DNA of 64,000 nucleotides. It comes from DATBLE01 sp038248655 (GTDB lineage: Bacteria; Actinomycetota; Thermoleophilia; Gaiellales; Gaiellaceae). Position numbers and translations under genes: made by a program. The stretch spans positions 24,058-88,057 of the forward strand of contig JBBRXG010000002.1 in assembly GCA_038248655.1 (NCBI GenBank), written 5' to 3'. The notes under the pieces are model-generated. The model was not told the origin of the DNA. It did no database searches and was given only the letters and a program-made list of their open reading frames with translations. Position 1 is the stretch's first letter. Each line of letters opens with the position of its first letter. Shown here one piece after another: positions 15,238-24,506 of the stretch.

Positions 15238-16464
15238 GTGTCCGTGCCCGCCTCGCGCGTCGCGCGCCGGGCGACGCTCTTCGTCACGCCGCTTCTCCTC
15301 GGCGCACTCGCGGTGCCGAGCGGAGGGCTCTTCCGAGGCGCGAAGTTTCGCGACCTCCACCTCTACCGGCAGTACGGCGACGCGCTCCTCGACGGACGGA
15401 TCCCCTACCGCGACTTCTTCGTCGAGTATCCGCCGGGCGCCATCCCGCTCTTCGCCGCACCGTCGCTTGCCCCGGGGGGCGCCTACGACGCGATCTTCAA
15501 GGTGGTGATGACGGCCTGCGCGCTCGCATCGATCTATTGCGTGTCCTTCGTGCTGGCACGTGAGGGGGCCTCGCTCCTTCGGATCGCGGCGGCGGCCGTC
15601 TTCCTGGCGGTCGTCCCGATCGCGCTCGGGCCGGTGTCGCTCAACACCTACGACGCCTGGCCTGCGGCCCTCACCGTCGCTGCCGTGGCCGCGCTCGTGA
15701 CGGAGCGTGATCGCCTCGCCCTCGCGCTGATCGGCATCGCGGCCGCGGCGAAGCTCTACGCGGTCCTGCTTGCTCCGCTGGCGCTCGTCTGGATCTGGCG
15801 GCGGAGAGGGTCGCGCTCCGCCCTCGGCGGTCTCGGTGCCTTTGCGGCGGCGGTTGCCGTCCTCGTCGTTCCGTGGCTCGCGCTCGCTCCGGGCGGGGTC
15901 TGGGACAGCGCCCACTCGCAGGTCGGCCGCGCCCTCCACGCCGAGAGCCTCGCCGCGAGCGTCCTCCTCGTCGCCGACCGCCTCGGTCTCTACGACGCCC
16001 GCGTGGTCACGGCGGCCCCGGCGGTATCGCGTGACCTTGCCGGCACGCTCCCGGATGCGCTCGCGACCGCTTCGGCGGCCGTTGCCGTCGCGGCGGCGCT
16101 CGCGCCCGGCCTGATCGCGCTCCGACGCCGTGTCGAGCCGGGGGTGATGTTCGCGGCGAGCGTCGCCGGCTTCCTGGCCTTCACGAAGGTGCTCTCCCCG
16201 CAGTATCTCGTCTGGCTGATCCCGCTCGTCCCGCTCGACGGGATCGCCGCGGCGGTGCTGCTCGTCGCCGCCCTCGCTCTCGCCCAGAGCTGGTACTTCC
16301 ACTACCGCGACCTCTGGGCGGTCGGGCCTCAGGCGTGGACGCTCTTCGCGCGGAACCTCGTCCTCGTCGCGCTGTTCGCCGTGCTCACGGCGGGGCTCTC
16401 CGGAAGACGAGCACCCCGTCTCGCTCGAAGACGAGCCGCCATTCCGGATCGCGGCGCAGCCTGA
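15238..16464 (+). CDS. GT87/DUF2029-like polytopic glycosyltransferase
   Basis: This 408-residue membrane protein has about ten hydrophobic segments. The N-terminal loop DLHLYRQYGDALLDGRIPYRDFFVEYPPG and later FTKVLSPQYLVWLIPLVP are typical of GT87/DUF2029 polyprenol-sugar transferases. A role in building an envelope glycan is likely; donor and acceptor are unknown. GTG at 15238 follows a hairpin. The 3' end overlaps the opposing DUF2079 gene by 80 bases. Confidence 0.78.
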   Translation: MSVPASRVARRATLFVTPLLLGALAVPSGGLFRGAKFRDLHLYRQYGDALLDGRIPYRDFFVEYPPGAIPLFAAPSLAPGGAYDAIFKVVMTACALASIYCVSFVLAREGASLLRIAAAAVFLAVVPIALGPVSLNTYDAWPAALTVAAVAALVTERDRLALALIGIAAAAKLYAVLLAPLALVWIWRRRGSRSALGGLGAFAAAVAVLVVPWLALAPGGVWDSAHSQVGRALHAESLAASVLLVADRLGLYDARVVTAAPAVSRDLAGTLPDALATASAAVAVAAALAPGLIALRRRVEPGVMFAASVAGFLAFTKVLSPQYLVWLIPLVPLDGIAAAVLLVAALALAQSWYFHYRDLWAVGPQAWTLFARNLVLVALFAVLTAGLSGRRAPRLARRRAAIPDRGAA

Positions 16465-17806
16465 CCAGCGCCGCAGCGGCGGGCAGGGGCGCGACCCGGT
16501 CGGCGTAGCTGGAGCGTGTCTCGTCGGCGGCGACCCACGTCGCGTCGGAGAGCTTCGGCAGGCTGAGCACCCGGCGCCGACCCGAGAGGTGGCCGCCGAG
16601 CACGTTGGTGGCGCTGACGACCTCGTGCGGGGGGACGAGCGAGACCGCCCGGGCGGCGATGCGGTCGTGCGTTGTCACCCGCCAGTCGGACTTCTGGAAG
16701 TCCTCGCCCCCCGGGATCTCGCCCCAGAGCGGAACGGCACCGAGCTTGTAGTTCCCGATCAGTGCGATCACCACGGCGCCGGCGGCGAGCGCTCCGGTGT
16801 ACGACGGTCTGCGTCGCGCGAGCGCGGCGGCGCCGAAGATCGCTGCGACCAGGAGCGGGGGAATCGCACCCGCGGAGTAGTGGAAGTGAATCGAGGTCTG
16901 GGTCGGCGTCGCCGAGAGCATGTTCAGCGCGAGCTCCGGCAGCGCGGCGAGGAGGACGAGCGGCGCGAGGACGACGACCAGCCCGAGCGGGAGCAGCAGG
17001 TGAAGCAGGTAGTGGACGTCGCCCCGTCCGAACGCCTCCGCGACCAGCCGCCAGGGGTGCGTGATCGCGGTCTTCGCGATTCCGCCTGCCGAGCCGCCGA
17101 TCGCGTCGTACCGGCCGTAGAAGGCCGAGCCGGCGCCGGCGTTGAAGTGCGGGATGACGACGGCGATCGCGATCGCCGAGACGGTCGCTCCCGCACCGGC
17201 GACGAGCCCGCCTGTCCACCACCTCCGCCGGCTGATCGCGTACCAGGCGCCCATCCCGGCGACGACGAGTCCGACCTCCTCCTTGGTCGTCATCGCGAGC
17301 ACGGCAAAGACGGAGAACGGGACGAGCCGGTCCTCGTCGAGGTACCAGAACGCGAAGAGGAGGAAGGGGCAGGCGAGCGCGACCGGGTGGAACTCGTTCA
17401 GCGTCAGCCACTCGGTGGCGGGGTAGAGCAGGTACACGAGGGCGAAGGCCAACCCGCTTCGCTCGGAGCCGAGGTGCTTGCGGGCGAGCCGGAAGACGGG
17501 CAGCGCGCCGACGGCGACGGCGACTGCCTGGGCGGCGAGAAGCATCTCGGGGCTGGGCCAGATCCACCAGAGCGGCGCGAACGCCGCGAGGATCGGGTCG
17601 AAGTGGGCGGCGAGCCGCGAGATCTGCCGGCCGTCGCCGCTCGTCATCTGGAGGACATGTCCATGCGCCGTGTTCCAGACCGTCTGAACCATGTTTCCGA
17701 GGTCGTAGCGGCCGGTGTTGAAGGCGCGGTGGCGGAGAATCGAGAGCGACCCGAACCCGGTTGCGTACGAGGCGATCGCCGTCCAGAGGAGGATGCGGAC
17801 CCTCAC
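16385..17806 (-). CDS. DUF2079 polytopic membrane protein
   Basis: A 473-residue multi-pass protein with DUF2079 features: YDLGNMVQTVWNTAHGHVLQ in the first outside loop, AAHFDPILAAFAPLWW, NEFHPVALACPFLL and a long C-terminal outside part. The fold resembles GT-C glycosyltransferases, so a sugar transferase role is plausible but unproven. GTG start overlaps the stop of the upstream GT4 gene (TCAC on plus). Its last 80 bases are antisense to the GT87 gene. Confidence 0.75.
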   Translation of the reverse strand: MRVRILLWTAIASYATGFGSLSILRHRAFNTGRYDLGNMVQTVWNTAHGHVLQMTSGDGRQISRLAAHFDPILAAFAPLWWIWPSPEMLLAAQAVAVAVGALPVFRLARKHLGSERSGLAFALVYLLYPATEWLTLNEFHPVALACPFLLFAFWYLDEDRLVPFSVFAVLAMTTKEEVGLVVAGMGAWYAISRRRWWTGGLVAGAGATVSAIAIAVVIPHFNAGAGSAFYGRYDAIGGSAGGIAKTAITHPWRLVAEAFGRGDVHYLLHLLLPLGLVVVLAPLVLLAALPELALNMLSATPTQTSIHFHYSAGAIPPLLVAAIFGAAALARRRPSYTGALAAGAVVIALIGNYKLGAVPLWGEIPGGEDFQKSDWRVTTHDRIAARAVSLVPPHEVVSATNVLGGHLSGRRRVLSLPKLSDATWVAADETRSSYADRVAPLPAAAALVRLRRDPEWRLVFERDGVLVFRRAPP

Positions 17807-18861
17807 AGTGTGCTCTCGAGCAGCGCTCGCCAGCGGGCGCCGAGCACGTCCTCGCTCGCGCGGGCGCGGTAGGCGGCCAGGCCCCCGGCCGAGAGCGCAT
17901 CCGCCAGAGCCGGCTCGGCGGCCAGGCGGCGGACCGCGGACGCGAGCGCCGCGGGATCGCCGGCCGGGACGAGCAGGGCGCTCTCGCCGTTTCGCAGCAG
18001 CTCTCTCGCCGCAGGCGTATCGGCCGTTACGAGGGGTGTGCCGCAGGCGATCGCCTGGAAGGCCTTGTTCGGAATCACCCGGGCGGCCTTCGGGGAGGTG
18101 CCGAAGATGCCGAGCGCGCACGAGGCGCGGTGCAGCTCCCGCGCGAGCTCGTCGTACTCGACCCAGGGCACGTGGACGACGTTCGACGGTAGGCGAGCGA
18201 GCAGCCGGTCGAGCTGCCCGCTGCCGACGATCCGGAAGCGGAGCTCGGGGGCGAGGTGCGCAGCCGCAAGGATCGTGTCGAGCCCGTGGAGCGGGATCAG
18301 CTTGCCGACGAACACCGCGGTGAACGAGTCCGGTCGCTCCCAGCCGGGGCGGAAGACGCGCTCCTCGGCACCGACGAAGCAGACCTCGACGCGGCGCGCT
18401 CCCGTCGTGGGCCGGAGGTGGGCGGCGTGGGCGACGGTGTCGGCGACGACGAGATCGGCGGCCCTGAACGACGCCCGGTCGAGCGCGGCGAGGGCGCGCC
18501 CCGGGAGGCTCCGCGCGCGAAACCGGCCACGGTCGGCGACGAGGGTGTCGGCGAGGGAGACGAGCGGGTTGAACACGACCGGGCGCTCCCCGGCGGCGCG
18601 TCGCGCGGCGATCAGGTCGGGGTGACCGGGGTACCCGACGAGCAATACGTCGAAGGCGATCCTCGGCCGCCGCAGCAGCCGCAGCTCGGCGGCCGCGAGT
18701 CGGGCGGCCGAGGCCGGTCCGGCTCGCCACGTGTGCTCCCGGCCCTCCCACACGTCGACATGCCGCTCGGACACCTCGACGCCGGCACGCCGGAGGCACG
18801 AGATCACCTGGGCGTTCCGCGGGTACCGCTGCTCGTAGGTCCCGAAGTAGAGGACCTTCAG
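17803..18861 (-). CDS. GT4-type glycosyltransferase, likely CTG start
   Basis: This 352-residue GT-B enzyme opens LKVLYFGTYEQRYPRNAQV, a common N terminus for these transferases. The donor-site half has AVFVGKLIPLHGLDTIL, IPNKAFQAIACGTPLVTAD and ARELLRNGESALLV. No ATG, GTG or TTG precedes the first GTG at 18807, which would remove the first beta strand. CTG at 18861-18859 overlaps the TGA of the upstream GT2 gene as CTGA and restores the family start. It is coupled to GT2 and DUF2079. Confidence 0.85.
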   Translation of the reverse strand: MKVLYFGTYEQRYPRNAQVISCLRRAGVEVSERHVDVWEGREHTWRAGPASAARLAAAELRLLRRPRIAFDVLLVGYPGHPDLIAARRAAGERPVVFNPLVSLADTLVADRGRFRARSLPGRALAALDRASFRAADLVVADTVAHAAHLRPTTGARRVEVCFVGAEERVFRPGWERPDSFTAVFVGKLIPLHGLDTILAAAHLAPELRFRIVGSGQLDRLLARLPSNVVHVPWVEYDELARELHRASCALGIFGTSPKAARVIPNKAFQAIACGTPLVTADTPAARELLRNGESALLVPAGDPAALASAVRRLAAEPALADALSAGGLAAYRARASEDVLGARWRALLESTL

Positions 18862-19796
18862 GACAGGATCTCCTCGACGAGCGCCTCCGCCCGCTCGCGC
18901 TCGGACGACCGCTCCTCGTGGTGGCTCGTGATCAGCTCGGTGATCAACCCGAGCGAGAAGACCTGGATCCCCACGACCACGAGCAGCACTCCGAGGATGA
19001 GGAGCGGCCGACCCCCGATCGCGTGGCCCATCGCCTTGACGACCGTGAGATACGTGAGCACGCCGACGCCGGCGGTCGAGAGGGCCAGCCCCAGCCCCCC
19101 GAACAGATGAAGCGGACGGTGGCGGTACCGGCCGATGAACGAGACCGTCAGGAGGTCGAGGAAGCCGCGCAGGTAGCGCTCGACGCCGTACCGCGAGCGC
19201 CCGTGCTCGCGCGGCCTGTGGTTGACCGGCACCTCGGCGATCCGGTAGCCGCGCTGGTGCGCGAGCACCGGGATGAACCGGTGGAGCTCGCCGTACAGGC
19301 GGAAGCCGCGGACGACCTCGCTCCGATAGGCCTTCAACCCGCAGTTCATGTCGTGGAGCCGGACGCCCGAGATCCAGCCGGCGACCGTGTTGAACACGCG
19401 CGACAGCAGGCGGCGCCCGAGCGGATCGCGCCGGCGCTCCTTCCAGCCGGAGACGAGGTCGTACCCCTCCTCGAGCTTGACGAGAAGACGCGGGATCTCC
19501 GCCGGATCGTCCTGGAGGTCGCCGTCGATCGTGACGATCACGTCCCCCCGGGCCCGGGCGAAGCCCGCCGCGAGCGCCGCAGCCTTGCCGAAATTGCGGC
19601 GCAGGCGGATGATGGTGACGTTGCCTCCTTTCGCGTGCAGGCGGGTCAGGGCCGCATACGTCCCGTCGGTCGACCCGTCGTCGACGAAGATCGTCTCCCA
19701 GTCCGTTCCGAGCGGCTCGAGCGCCGAGTCCAGCTCGTCGTGGAGGAGTGCCACGCTGCGCTCCTCGTTCCGGACCGGGACGACCACGGAGATCAC
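18858..19796 (-). CDS. GT2 polyprenyl-phosphate glycosyltransferase (DPM1-like)
   Basis: This 312-residue enzyme has a GT2 domain: ISVVVPVRNEERSVALLHDEL, then IFVDDGSTDGTYA (nucleotide-sugar DxD region) and VTIDGDLQDDPAEIPRLL. Two C-terminal transmembrane helices follow (about residues 230-290). It likely makes polyprenyl-phosphate-mannose/glucose to feed the GT-C enzymes nearby. Its GTG start overlaps the stop of the kinase gene and its stop overlaps the CTG start of the GT4 gene. Confidence 0.88.
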   Translation of the reverse strand: MISVVVPVRNEERSVALLHDELDSALEPLGTDWETIFVDDGSTDGTYAALTRLHAKGGNVTIIRLRRNFGKAAALAAGFARARGDVIVTIDGDLQDDPAEIPRLLVKLEEGYDLVSGWKERRRDPLGRRLLSRVFNTVAGWISGVRLHDMNCGLKAYRSEVVRGFRLYGELHRFIPVLAHQRGYRIAEVPVNHRPREHGRSRYGVERYLRGFLDLLTVSFIGRYRHRPLHLFGGLGLALSTAGVGVLTYLTVVKAMGHAIGGRPLLILGVLLVVVGIQVFSLGLITELITSHHEERSSERERAEALVEEILS

Positions 19797-20626
19797 CCGT
19801 GCGAGCCTACCCCGGCGGGGCCGACCGCGGGCCCGTCGCCGCCGAGCTCCGCGAGGAGGGCCGCCCCGTCGCGGGGCCGGTCCGCCGGGCTCTTCGCCAG
19901 CGCGGCCGTAGCCGTGCTCTCGAGCCTCGCGGGCGCGTCGGGGCGGAGCTCCGCGATCGGCGGCGCGGGGCGGTCGCGGTGCATCCCGACGGTGACGAGG
20001 GCGTCGTCCGATTCGAATGGCAGCCGTCCGGTGAGCATCCGAAAGAGGAGCACGCCGAACGAGTAGACGTCGCTGGCAGGCGTGACGGACTCTCCGGCCG
20101 CCTGCTCCGGAGCGATGTAGGCAGCCGTGCCGAGCACCGTTCCCACGGCCGTGAGCCCGTCTCCCTCTCCGAGCCTCGCGGTCCCGAAGTCGGCGATCTT
20201 CGCCTGCCCGGCGGCGTCGAACAGGATGTTCGCGGGTTTCAGGTCGCGGTGGACGAGCCCGCGCCCGTGCGCGTGCGCGAGCCCGGACGCGATCTCGGCT
20301 GCGATCACGCGCGTCTCCTCGTCCGGCAGCGGTCGGCCGGCCACGAGCCGGTCCTCGAGCGATCCGCCGGCGAGGTACTCGAGCACAATGAAGGGTCGAC
20401 CGGCGGCCTCGCCGTAGTCGTAGAGCGTGCAGATGTTCGCGTCGGCGAGCGCAGCGGCTGCGCGCGCCTCTCGCTCGAACCGCGCACGGTCGGCGTGCGG
20501 CCCGAGCAGCTTGACGGCGACCCGGCGACCGAGATTGCGATCCTGCGCCGACCAGACCTCGGCCGTGCCGCCCGTGCCGAGTCGCTCGTCCAGCCGATAC
20601 CGGCCTGCGATGACCTTGTCTGCCAC
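19793..20626 (-). CDS. Soluble Ser/Thr protein kinase (Hanks type)
   Basis: This 277-residue protein is essentially only the kinase domain. The Gly loop is GTGGTAEVWSA, and Lys sits in RRVAVKLLG. The catalytic loop is HRDLKPANILF, the metal site DFGTARLGEGD, and the substrate loop region TAAYIAPEQ. It lacks the transmembrane and PASTA parts of PknB. It is translationally coupled to the GT2 gene, so control of envelope glycan synthesis by phosphorylation is a reasonable inference. GTG start lies six bases after TAAGCT on minus. Confidence 0.92.
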   Translation of the reverse strand: MADKVIAGRYRLDERLGTGGTAEVWSAQDRNLGRRVAVKLLGPHADRARFEREARAAAALADANICTLYDYGEAAGRPFIVLEYLAGGSLEDRLVAGRPLPDEETRVIAAEIASGLAHAHGRGLVHRDLKPANILFDAAGQAKIADFGTARLGEGDGLTAVGTVLGTAAYIAPEQAAGESVTPASDVYSFGVLLFRMLTGRLPFESDDALVTVGMHRDRPAPPIAELRPDAPARLESTATAALAKSPADRPRDGAALLAELGGDGPAVGPAGVGSHG

Positions 20627-20631
20627 CGGGG

Positions 20632-20638
20632 TAGCTTA
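20632..20638. promoter_or_regulatory. Shared divergent -10 region (kinase / moeA)
   Basis: Bases TAGCTTA read TAGCTT on plus and TAAGCT on minus. On minus it is six bases from the kinase GTG (20626). On plus it is nine bases before ATG 20647 and directly abuts ATG 20638, which argues for 20647 as the moeA start. Confidence 0.5.
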
Positions 20639-20646
20639 TGACTCCG

Positions 20647-21837
20647 ATGACCGGGCTCATCTCGCTCCACGAGGCTCAGGCGCTCGTTCTCGGCCGCGTG
20701 AGGACCCTGCCGTCCGAGCGTGTTCCGATCGGCGAGGCGGCCGGCCGTGTTCTCTCCGAGACGGCCCGCGCCGTCGTCGATCTGCCCTCGTTTCCGAGCT
20801 CGGCGATGGACGGATACGCGCTCCGGGCTGCCGATACGCCGGGGACCGTGCCGGTCGTGTTCCGGATCGCGGCGGGTGCGCCGTCACCGCGCCCGCTGGC
20901 ACCCGGCGAGGCGATGGCGATCGCCACCGGCGGGGTCGTTCCGGAGGGAGCGGACGCCGTCGTCCCTCACGAGGTCGTTGGCGAGCGAGACAACACACTG
21001 GAGGTCCCGAAGCCCGTTGTCTCAGGAGCAAACATTCGTCCGACCGGGGGAGACGTCGTCGGTGGAGCGGTCGTGGTCGAAGCCGGTATCCGGCTGGGAC
21101 CCGCCCAGCTCGGTGCTCTCGCTGCCTCGGGTCTGGCAGGCGTCGTGTGCGCACGGCGGCCGCGTGCTGCGGTGCTGACGACCGGGACGGAGCTCCGCCC
21201 CCCCGGCACGCCGCTCGATCTCGGCGAGGTCTACGAGGCCAACGGCGTGATGCTCGCCGCTCAGCTGGCAGCCGCGGGTGCGGACGTACGCCGGCTCCAG
21301 GCGGTCGCCGACGACGAGCAGGCTCATCGAGCTGCGCTCGAGGACGGACTCGGGTCGGATGTTCTCGTCACGTCGGGCGGCGTCTCGGTCGGGCCGCATG
21401 ATCTGGTGCGGCGGGTCGAGGCGGAGCTCGGCGTCGAGGAGGTGTTCTGGCGAGTGGCGGTTCGTCCGGGCAAGCCGGTGTCGTTCGGCGTCCGCGGCTC
21501 CACGCTGGTCTTCGGTCTCCCGGGCAACCCGGTCTCGTCGCTCGTCGGCTGCGAGCTCTTCGTCCGGCCCGCGCTGCTCGCGCTTCAGGGTGCGGGCGAC
21601 CCTGGGCCCCGCTTCGCTTCGGGCCGGCTTGCGCGGGTGGTGGCTCGGAACCCCGGTCGCGACGACCTCCTCCGCGCCCGGTCGAGGGTGACCGAGGACG
21701 GTGTCTCGCTCGAGCCGGTGCGCGGCCAGGAGTCGCACATGATCGTGCGCGCGGCCGAAGCCGATGCGCTCGTCCATGTTCCGCGGGGAGAGGGCGAGCT
21801 CGAGGCCGGCTCGGCGGTCCGCTATCTCGCGCTCTGA
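20647..21837 (+). CDS. moeA: Molybdopterin molybdenumtransferase MoeA
   Basis: The 396-residue product catalyses molybdate insertion into adenylylated molybdopterin. Hallmarks are PSFPSSAMDGYALRA (domain III), ATGGVVPEGADAVVPHE, and GANIRPTGGDVV. A MoaB/Mog-like domain with TTGTELRPPGTPL and LVTSGGVSVGPHD follows, then FGLPGNPVSSLVG. Family length is about 400. moaC and moaB lie 10 kb away rather than adjacent. Confidence 0.95.
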   Translation: MTGLISLHEAQALVLGRVRTLPSERVPIGEAAGRVLSETARAVVDLPSFPSSAMDGYALRAADTPGTVPVVFRIAAGAPSPRPLAPGEAMAIATGGVVPEGADAVVPHEVVGERDNTLEVPKPVVSGANIRPTGGDVVGGAVVVEAGIRLGPAQLGALAASGLAGVVCARRPRAAVLTTGTELRPPGTPLDLGEVYEANGVMLAAQLAAAGADVRRLQAVADDEQAHRAALEDGLGSDVLVTSGGVSVGPHDLVRRVEAELGVEEVFWRVAVRPGKPVSFGVRGSTLVFGLPGNPVSSLVGCELFVRPALLALQGAGDPGPRFASGRLARVVARNPGRDDLLRARSRVTEDGVSLEPVRGQESHMIVRAAEADALVHVPRGEGELEAGSAVRYLAL

Positions 21838-21875
21838 ACGTCTCGCCGTGAAGCGAGCGAACCGAGCGGGCTAGG

Positions 21876-22589
21876 CTAGGCGATCGGCCCGGAGGGGCCG
21901 ACTGTGTACGGCCGCCCGTCCCGTGGTGTGACGCGGACCAGCCTGGCGTAGGCGATCCACCGGTGGGTGGCGAAGAACCGCGGATGACAGGCCTGGAGAG
22001 CAAGGACCTCCTTGTGCCGGCTGCGCAGCACGTCGAGGTCGTCCGAGGGGACGATGGTGTGAGTGGTGATCTCGTACTGGAAGCTCGCGTACGGAAGCTG
22101 GAAGGTGACCAGGTCGCCCCGGCGGAGGCTGTCGATGTGCGCGAACGGCGCCAGGTACGTGGTGCGGTGGCCGGCGACGTACACGAGCTCACCCTCGCCG
22201 GGCATGAACGTGTGGAGCTCGCGACCCGGGCCTCTCGTCAGGTCGTCGTGGCTCGTCCCGTTGACGACGATCGTCTTCAGGCCGAGCCGGGGAACGATCA
22301 TGCGACCGACCGGTTGGCCCTCGCGAAGCGCGCGGCGGTAGGCGACCGCCGCCTTCTTGACGCGCGCCCGCTCCGCCGCGACCGAGGTTCTCGCGACCGG
22401 GACCGTGCTCGCGGGCGGGCGGTAGTCGTCGAAGCGGCGGGCGAAGCTCGAGGCGAGCTGGTGCTGCTGGTACTTGGTGTAGATCGCCGTGAACGGGTCC
22501 TGCCACTGCCAGACGACCACGACCCAGGCGATCCCGCAGAGCCCGACGACGATCATCGCCGTGCCGACGATCCGCGCGATCCGCCGCAT
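21876..22589 (-). CDS. Class E-like sortase
   Basis: This 237-residue transpeptidase has an N-terminal membrane anchor (ARIVGTAMIVVGLCGIAWVVVVWQW). The catalytic domain holds His in VYVAGHRTTYLAPF, Cys in LALQACHPRF and Arg in THRWIAYARLV. The family anchors surface proteins with a C-terminal sorting signal; no obvious substrate is encoded in this window. ATG shares one base with the TGA of the upstream peptidase (TGATG). Confidence 0.88.
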   Translation of the reverse strand: MRRIARIVGTAMIVVGLCGIAWVVVVWQWQDPFTAIYTKYQQHQLASSFARRFDDYRPPASTVPVARTSVAAERARVKKAAVAYRRALREGQPVGRMIVPRLGLKTIVVNGTSHDDLTRGPGRELHTFMPGEGELVYVAGHRTTYLAPFAHIDSLRRGDLVTFQLPYASFQYEITTHTIVPSDDLDVLRSRHKEVLALQACHPRFFATHRWIAYARLVRVTPRDGRPYTVGPSGPIA

Positions 22590-24502
22590 CACAGCTCCGC
22601 CGCCCGGCGATCGTCGGCCGCCGTGCGCCGGCGGGCCCGGACGGCGAGCACGATCGAGCGCACGGTGTTCCGGACCGGCCCGCGCGGCGGCCGCTCGGCG
22701 GCGCTCGGATACGCCGCGTAGCAGCCGGCCGCAATCGCGGTCAGCTGGGTCAACGCCGCGACGCAACCGAGAGCCAGCAGGAAGGTCACGATCGAGACAT
22801 AGTCGATCGCCACGAGCTCCGCAAGGTACCAGGGCGCGTCGAAGCCCAGCCCGAAGCGGAACATGAACGATCCGACGAGGATGAACGGCCCGCAGAGGCC
22901 GAGTGCCAGCAGCCCGAGCCGCACGGGGACTGCGCGATCGCGCGCGTGCGGGAGCCACAGCCAGATGTGCAGCGCCGGAAGCAGGAACACGAGCGCGAAG
23001 GGGTTGGTCGCGACGACGAGCAGCGCGACGACGAGCAGGGCGAGCATCGCCGCCGCGTGACCGGCCAGCTCCTCCTCGGCGGTTGCCGGCCGTCGGGGGA
23101 CGAGCCGCGAGCGCGAGACGAGCCAGCCCGGAACGGCGAGGACGGCGACGGCCAGCAGGCCGAATGCCGGCCAGTTGCCCGCCGCGCCCGTCTCGGGGTT
23201 GACCGGACGGGCGGCACCGCCCGGCCAGACTCGGACGAGAGCGAAGAACAGGAAGATCGCGCCGACCCAGAGCCAGGCACCGAGTCGGCTCCGGTAGGCA
23301 CGGAGCGCGGGAACGACGGGGATCCTTCGCCGCCGGCAGCGGGCGAACAGGTCGACCGCCGCGACCACGAACGGCAGCAGCATCGCGACCAGCGCGAACT
23401 CGATCGCCCAGCCGCGCACGATCCGCGGCCCGAGGTAGACGTAGCTGCGCGTGCCGCGCGTGAGCTCGAGACCCTCGTCGAGCGACTCGACGACCGTCTG
23501 GGCTGCGCGACCGATCTCCGTCAGACGCCTCAGGTGGAGGCGCTCGCGCGTATCGCCGAACGATGCCGGTGGCCGGTCGCCCGCGGTCGTGATCGTCACC
23601 GCCGGGATCCCGCGGCCGACCAGCGGCGCCTGCTCGTAGAGGCTGAAGGGAAAGCCGAGATCGATCAGCTGCCCGAGGGCGCTGGTCCGGCCGGGGCTGG
23701 ACCCGCTCTGCTCGACGATCCTCGCGGCGGTCGTCTCGACCAGCGTCGGCGCGGGCGAACGGGCCTGGTCGCCCGCGATCTCGAGCCGCGGCGGGCCGCG
23801 CCCGGCGATCGAGTCGAGGTTGAGTGCGGCGACGATGTGCAGCTGGTACGGCGGGTGGCGAGCGAAGTAGTCGGCACCCAGGCCGCCGAACGCGCCGCCG
23901 TCGGTGGAGAGGAAGAGGAGCGTGTGGCTCGGCTGCGGCGGCTGCGTCGTCGACCCGCGCGGGCTGACGTACGAGCGGGCCAGCTCGATCAGGGCGCCGG
24001 TGCCGGAGGCGTTGTCGTTTGCCCCGGGGCCCAGCCCGGAGTCGTCGCGGTGCGCCATGACGACGATCGTGTCCTCCGAGCGTCCCCGGACGACGAAACC
24101 GGCGTTCCGGAGCGTGACCTTCCCGCGGCCGGGGATCGTCGCCCGGAACGTGTCGACGAACGTCTCCACGCGGGCGCCGTTCACCTTCGGGTCGAACCCG
24201 TAGAGCGCCATCTTGCCGGCGACCCAGCGGGCAGCACCGATCGCGCCGGAGGTCCCCGGGGTGCGGTCGGGATAGAGGCCGACGAGCTCCCTGGCGAGCT
24301 CTTGGGCCGACACCCCGTCGAACTGCGGCTGCGTCTGCGGCGGCGGCAGCGCCGTCGGCCGCTGCACGCTGAAGGCGGCGACGAGGAGCGGCAGGCCGAC
24401 GAGCAGCCAGGTGCCCCGGTAGAGGCGGCCGTTCAGGGGACGCTCTGCGGTGCCGCGGCGCCGTCGCGCCGGGCGCGGTCTGCGGGGTTGGGCGCTGATC
24501 AG
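22589..24502 (-). CDS. M28-type membrane aminopeptidase, likely CTG start
   Basis: This 637-residue protein has an N-terminal signal anchor (TWLLVGLPLLVAAFSV) and an M28 domain. Zinc-site residues are visible in TIVVMAHRDDSGLGPGANDNASGTGALIELAR, so the usual HxD is HRD, with the second Asp in GANDNASG. At least eight transmembrane segments follow from about residue 350. The only ATG/GTG/TTG in the 5' part is GTG 24367, which would cut off the anchor. CTG 24502 is the first possible codon after an in-frame stop and lies five bases from TACTAT (24508-24513, minus). Confidence 0.8.
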   Translation of the reverse strand: MISAQPRRPRPARRRRGTAERPLNGRLYRGTWLLVGLPLLVAAFSVQRPTALPPPQTQPQFDGVSAQELARELVGLYPDRTPGTSGAIGAARWVAGKMALYGFDPKVNGARVETFVDTFRATIPGRGKVTLRNAGFVVRGRSEDTIVVMAHRDDSGLGPGANDNASGTGALIELARSYVSPRGSTTQPPQPSHTLLFLSTDGGAFGGLGADYFARHPPYQLHIVAALNLDSIAGRGPPRLEIAGDQARSPAPTLVETTAARIVEQSGSSPGRTSALGQLIDLGFPFSLYEQAPLVGRGIPAVTITTAGDRPPASFGDTRERLHLRRLTEIGRAAQTVVESLDEGLELTRGTRSYVYLGPRIVRGWAIEFALVAMLLPFVVAAVDLFARCRRRRIPVVPALRAYRSRLGAWLWVGAIFLFFALVRVWPGGAARPVNPETGAAGNWPAFGLLAVAVLAVPGWLVSRSRLVPRRPATAEEELAGHAAAMLALLVVALLVVATNPFALVFLLPALHIWLWLPHARDRAVPVRLGLLALGLCGPFILVGSFMFRFGLGFDAPWYLAELVAIDYVSIVTFLLALGCVAALTQLTAIAAGCYAAYPSAAERPPRGPVRNTVRSIVLAVRARRRTAADDRRAAEL

Positions 24503-24506
24503 GGGC

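Noticed and set aside
21838..21875. Terminator between moeA and the sortase gene
   Set aside because: The 38-base gap has only short, weak inverted repeats; not enough to call.
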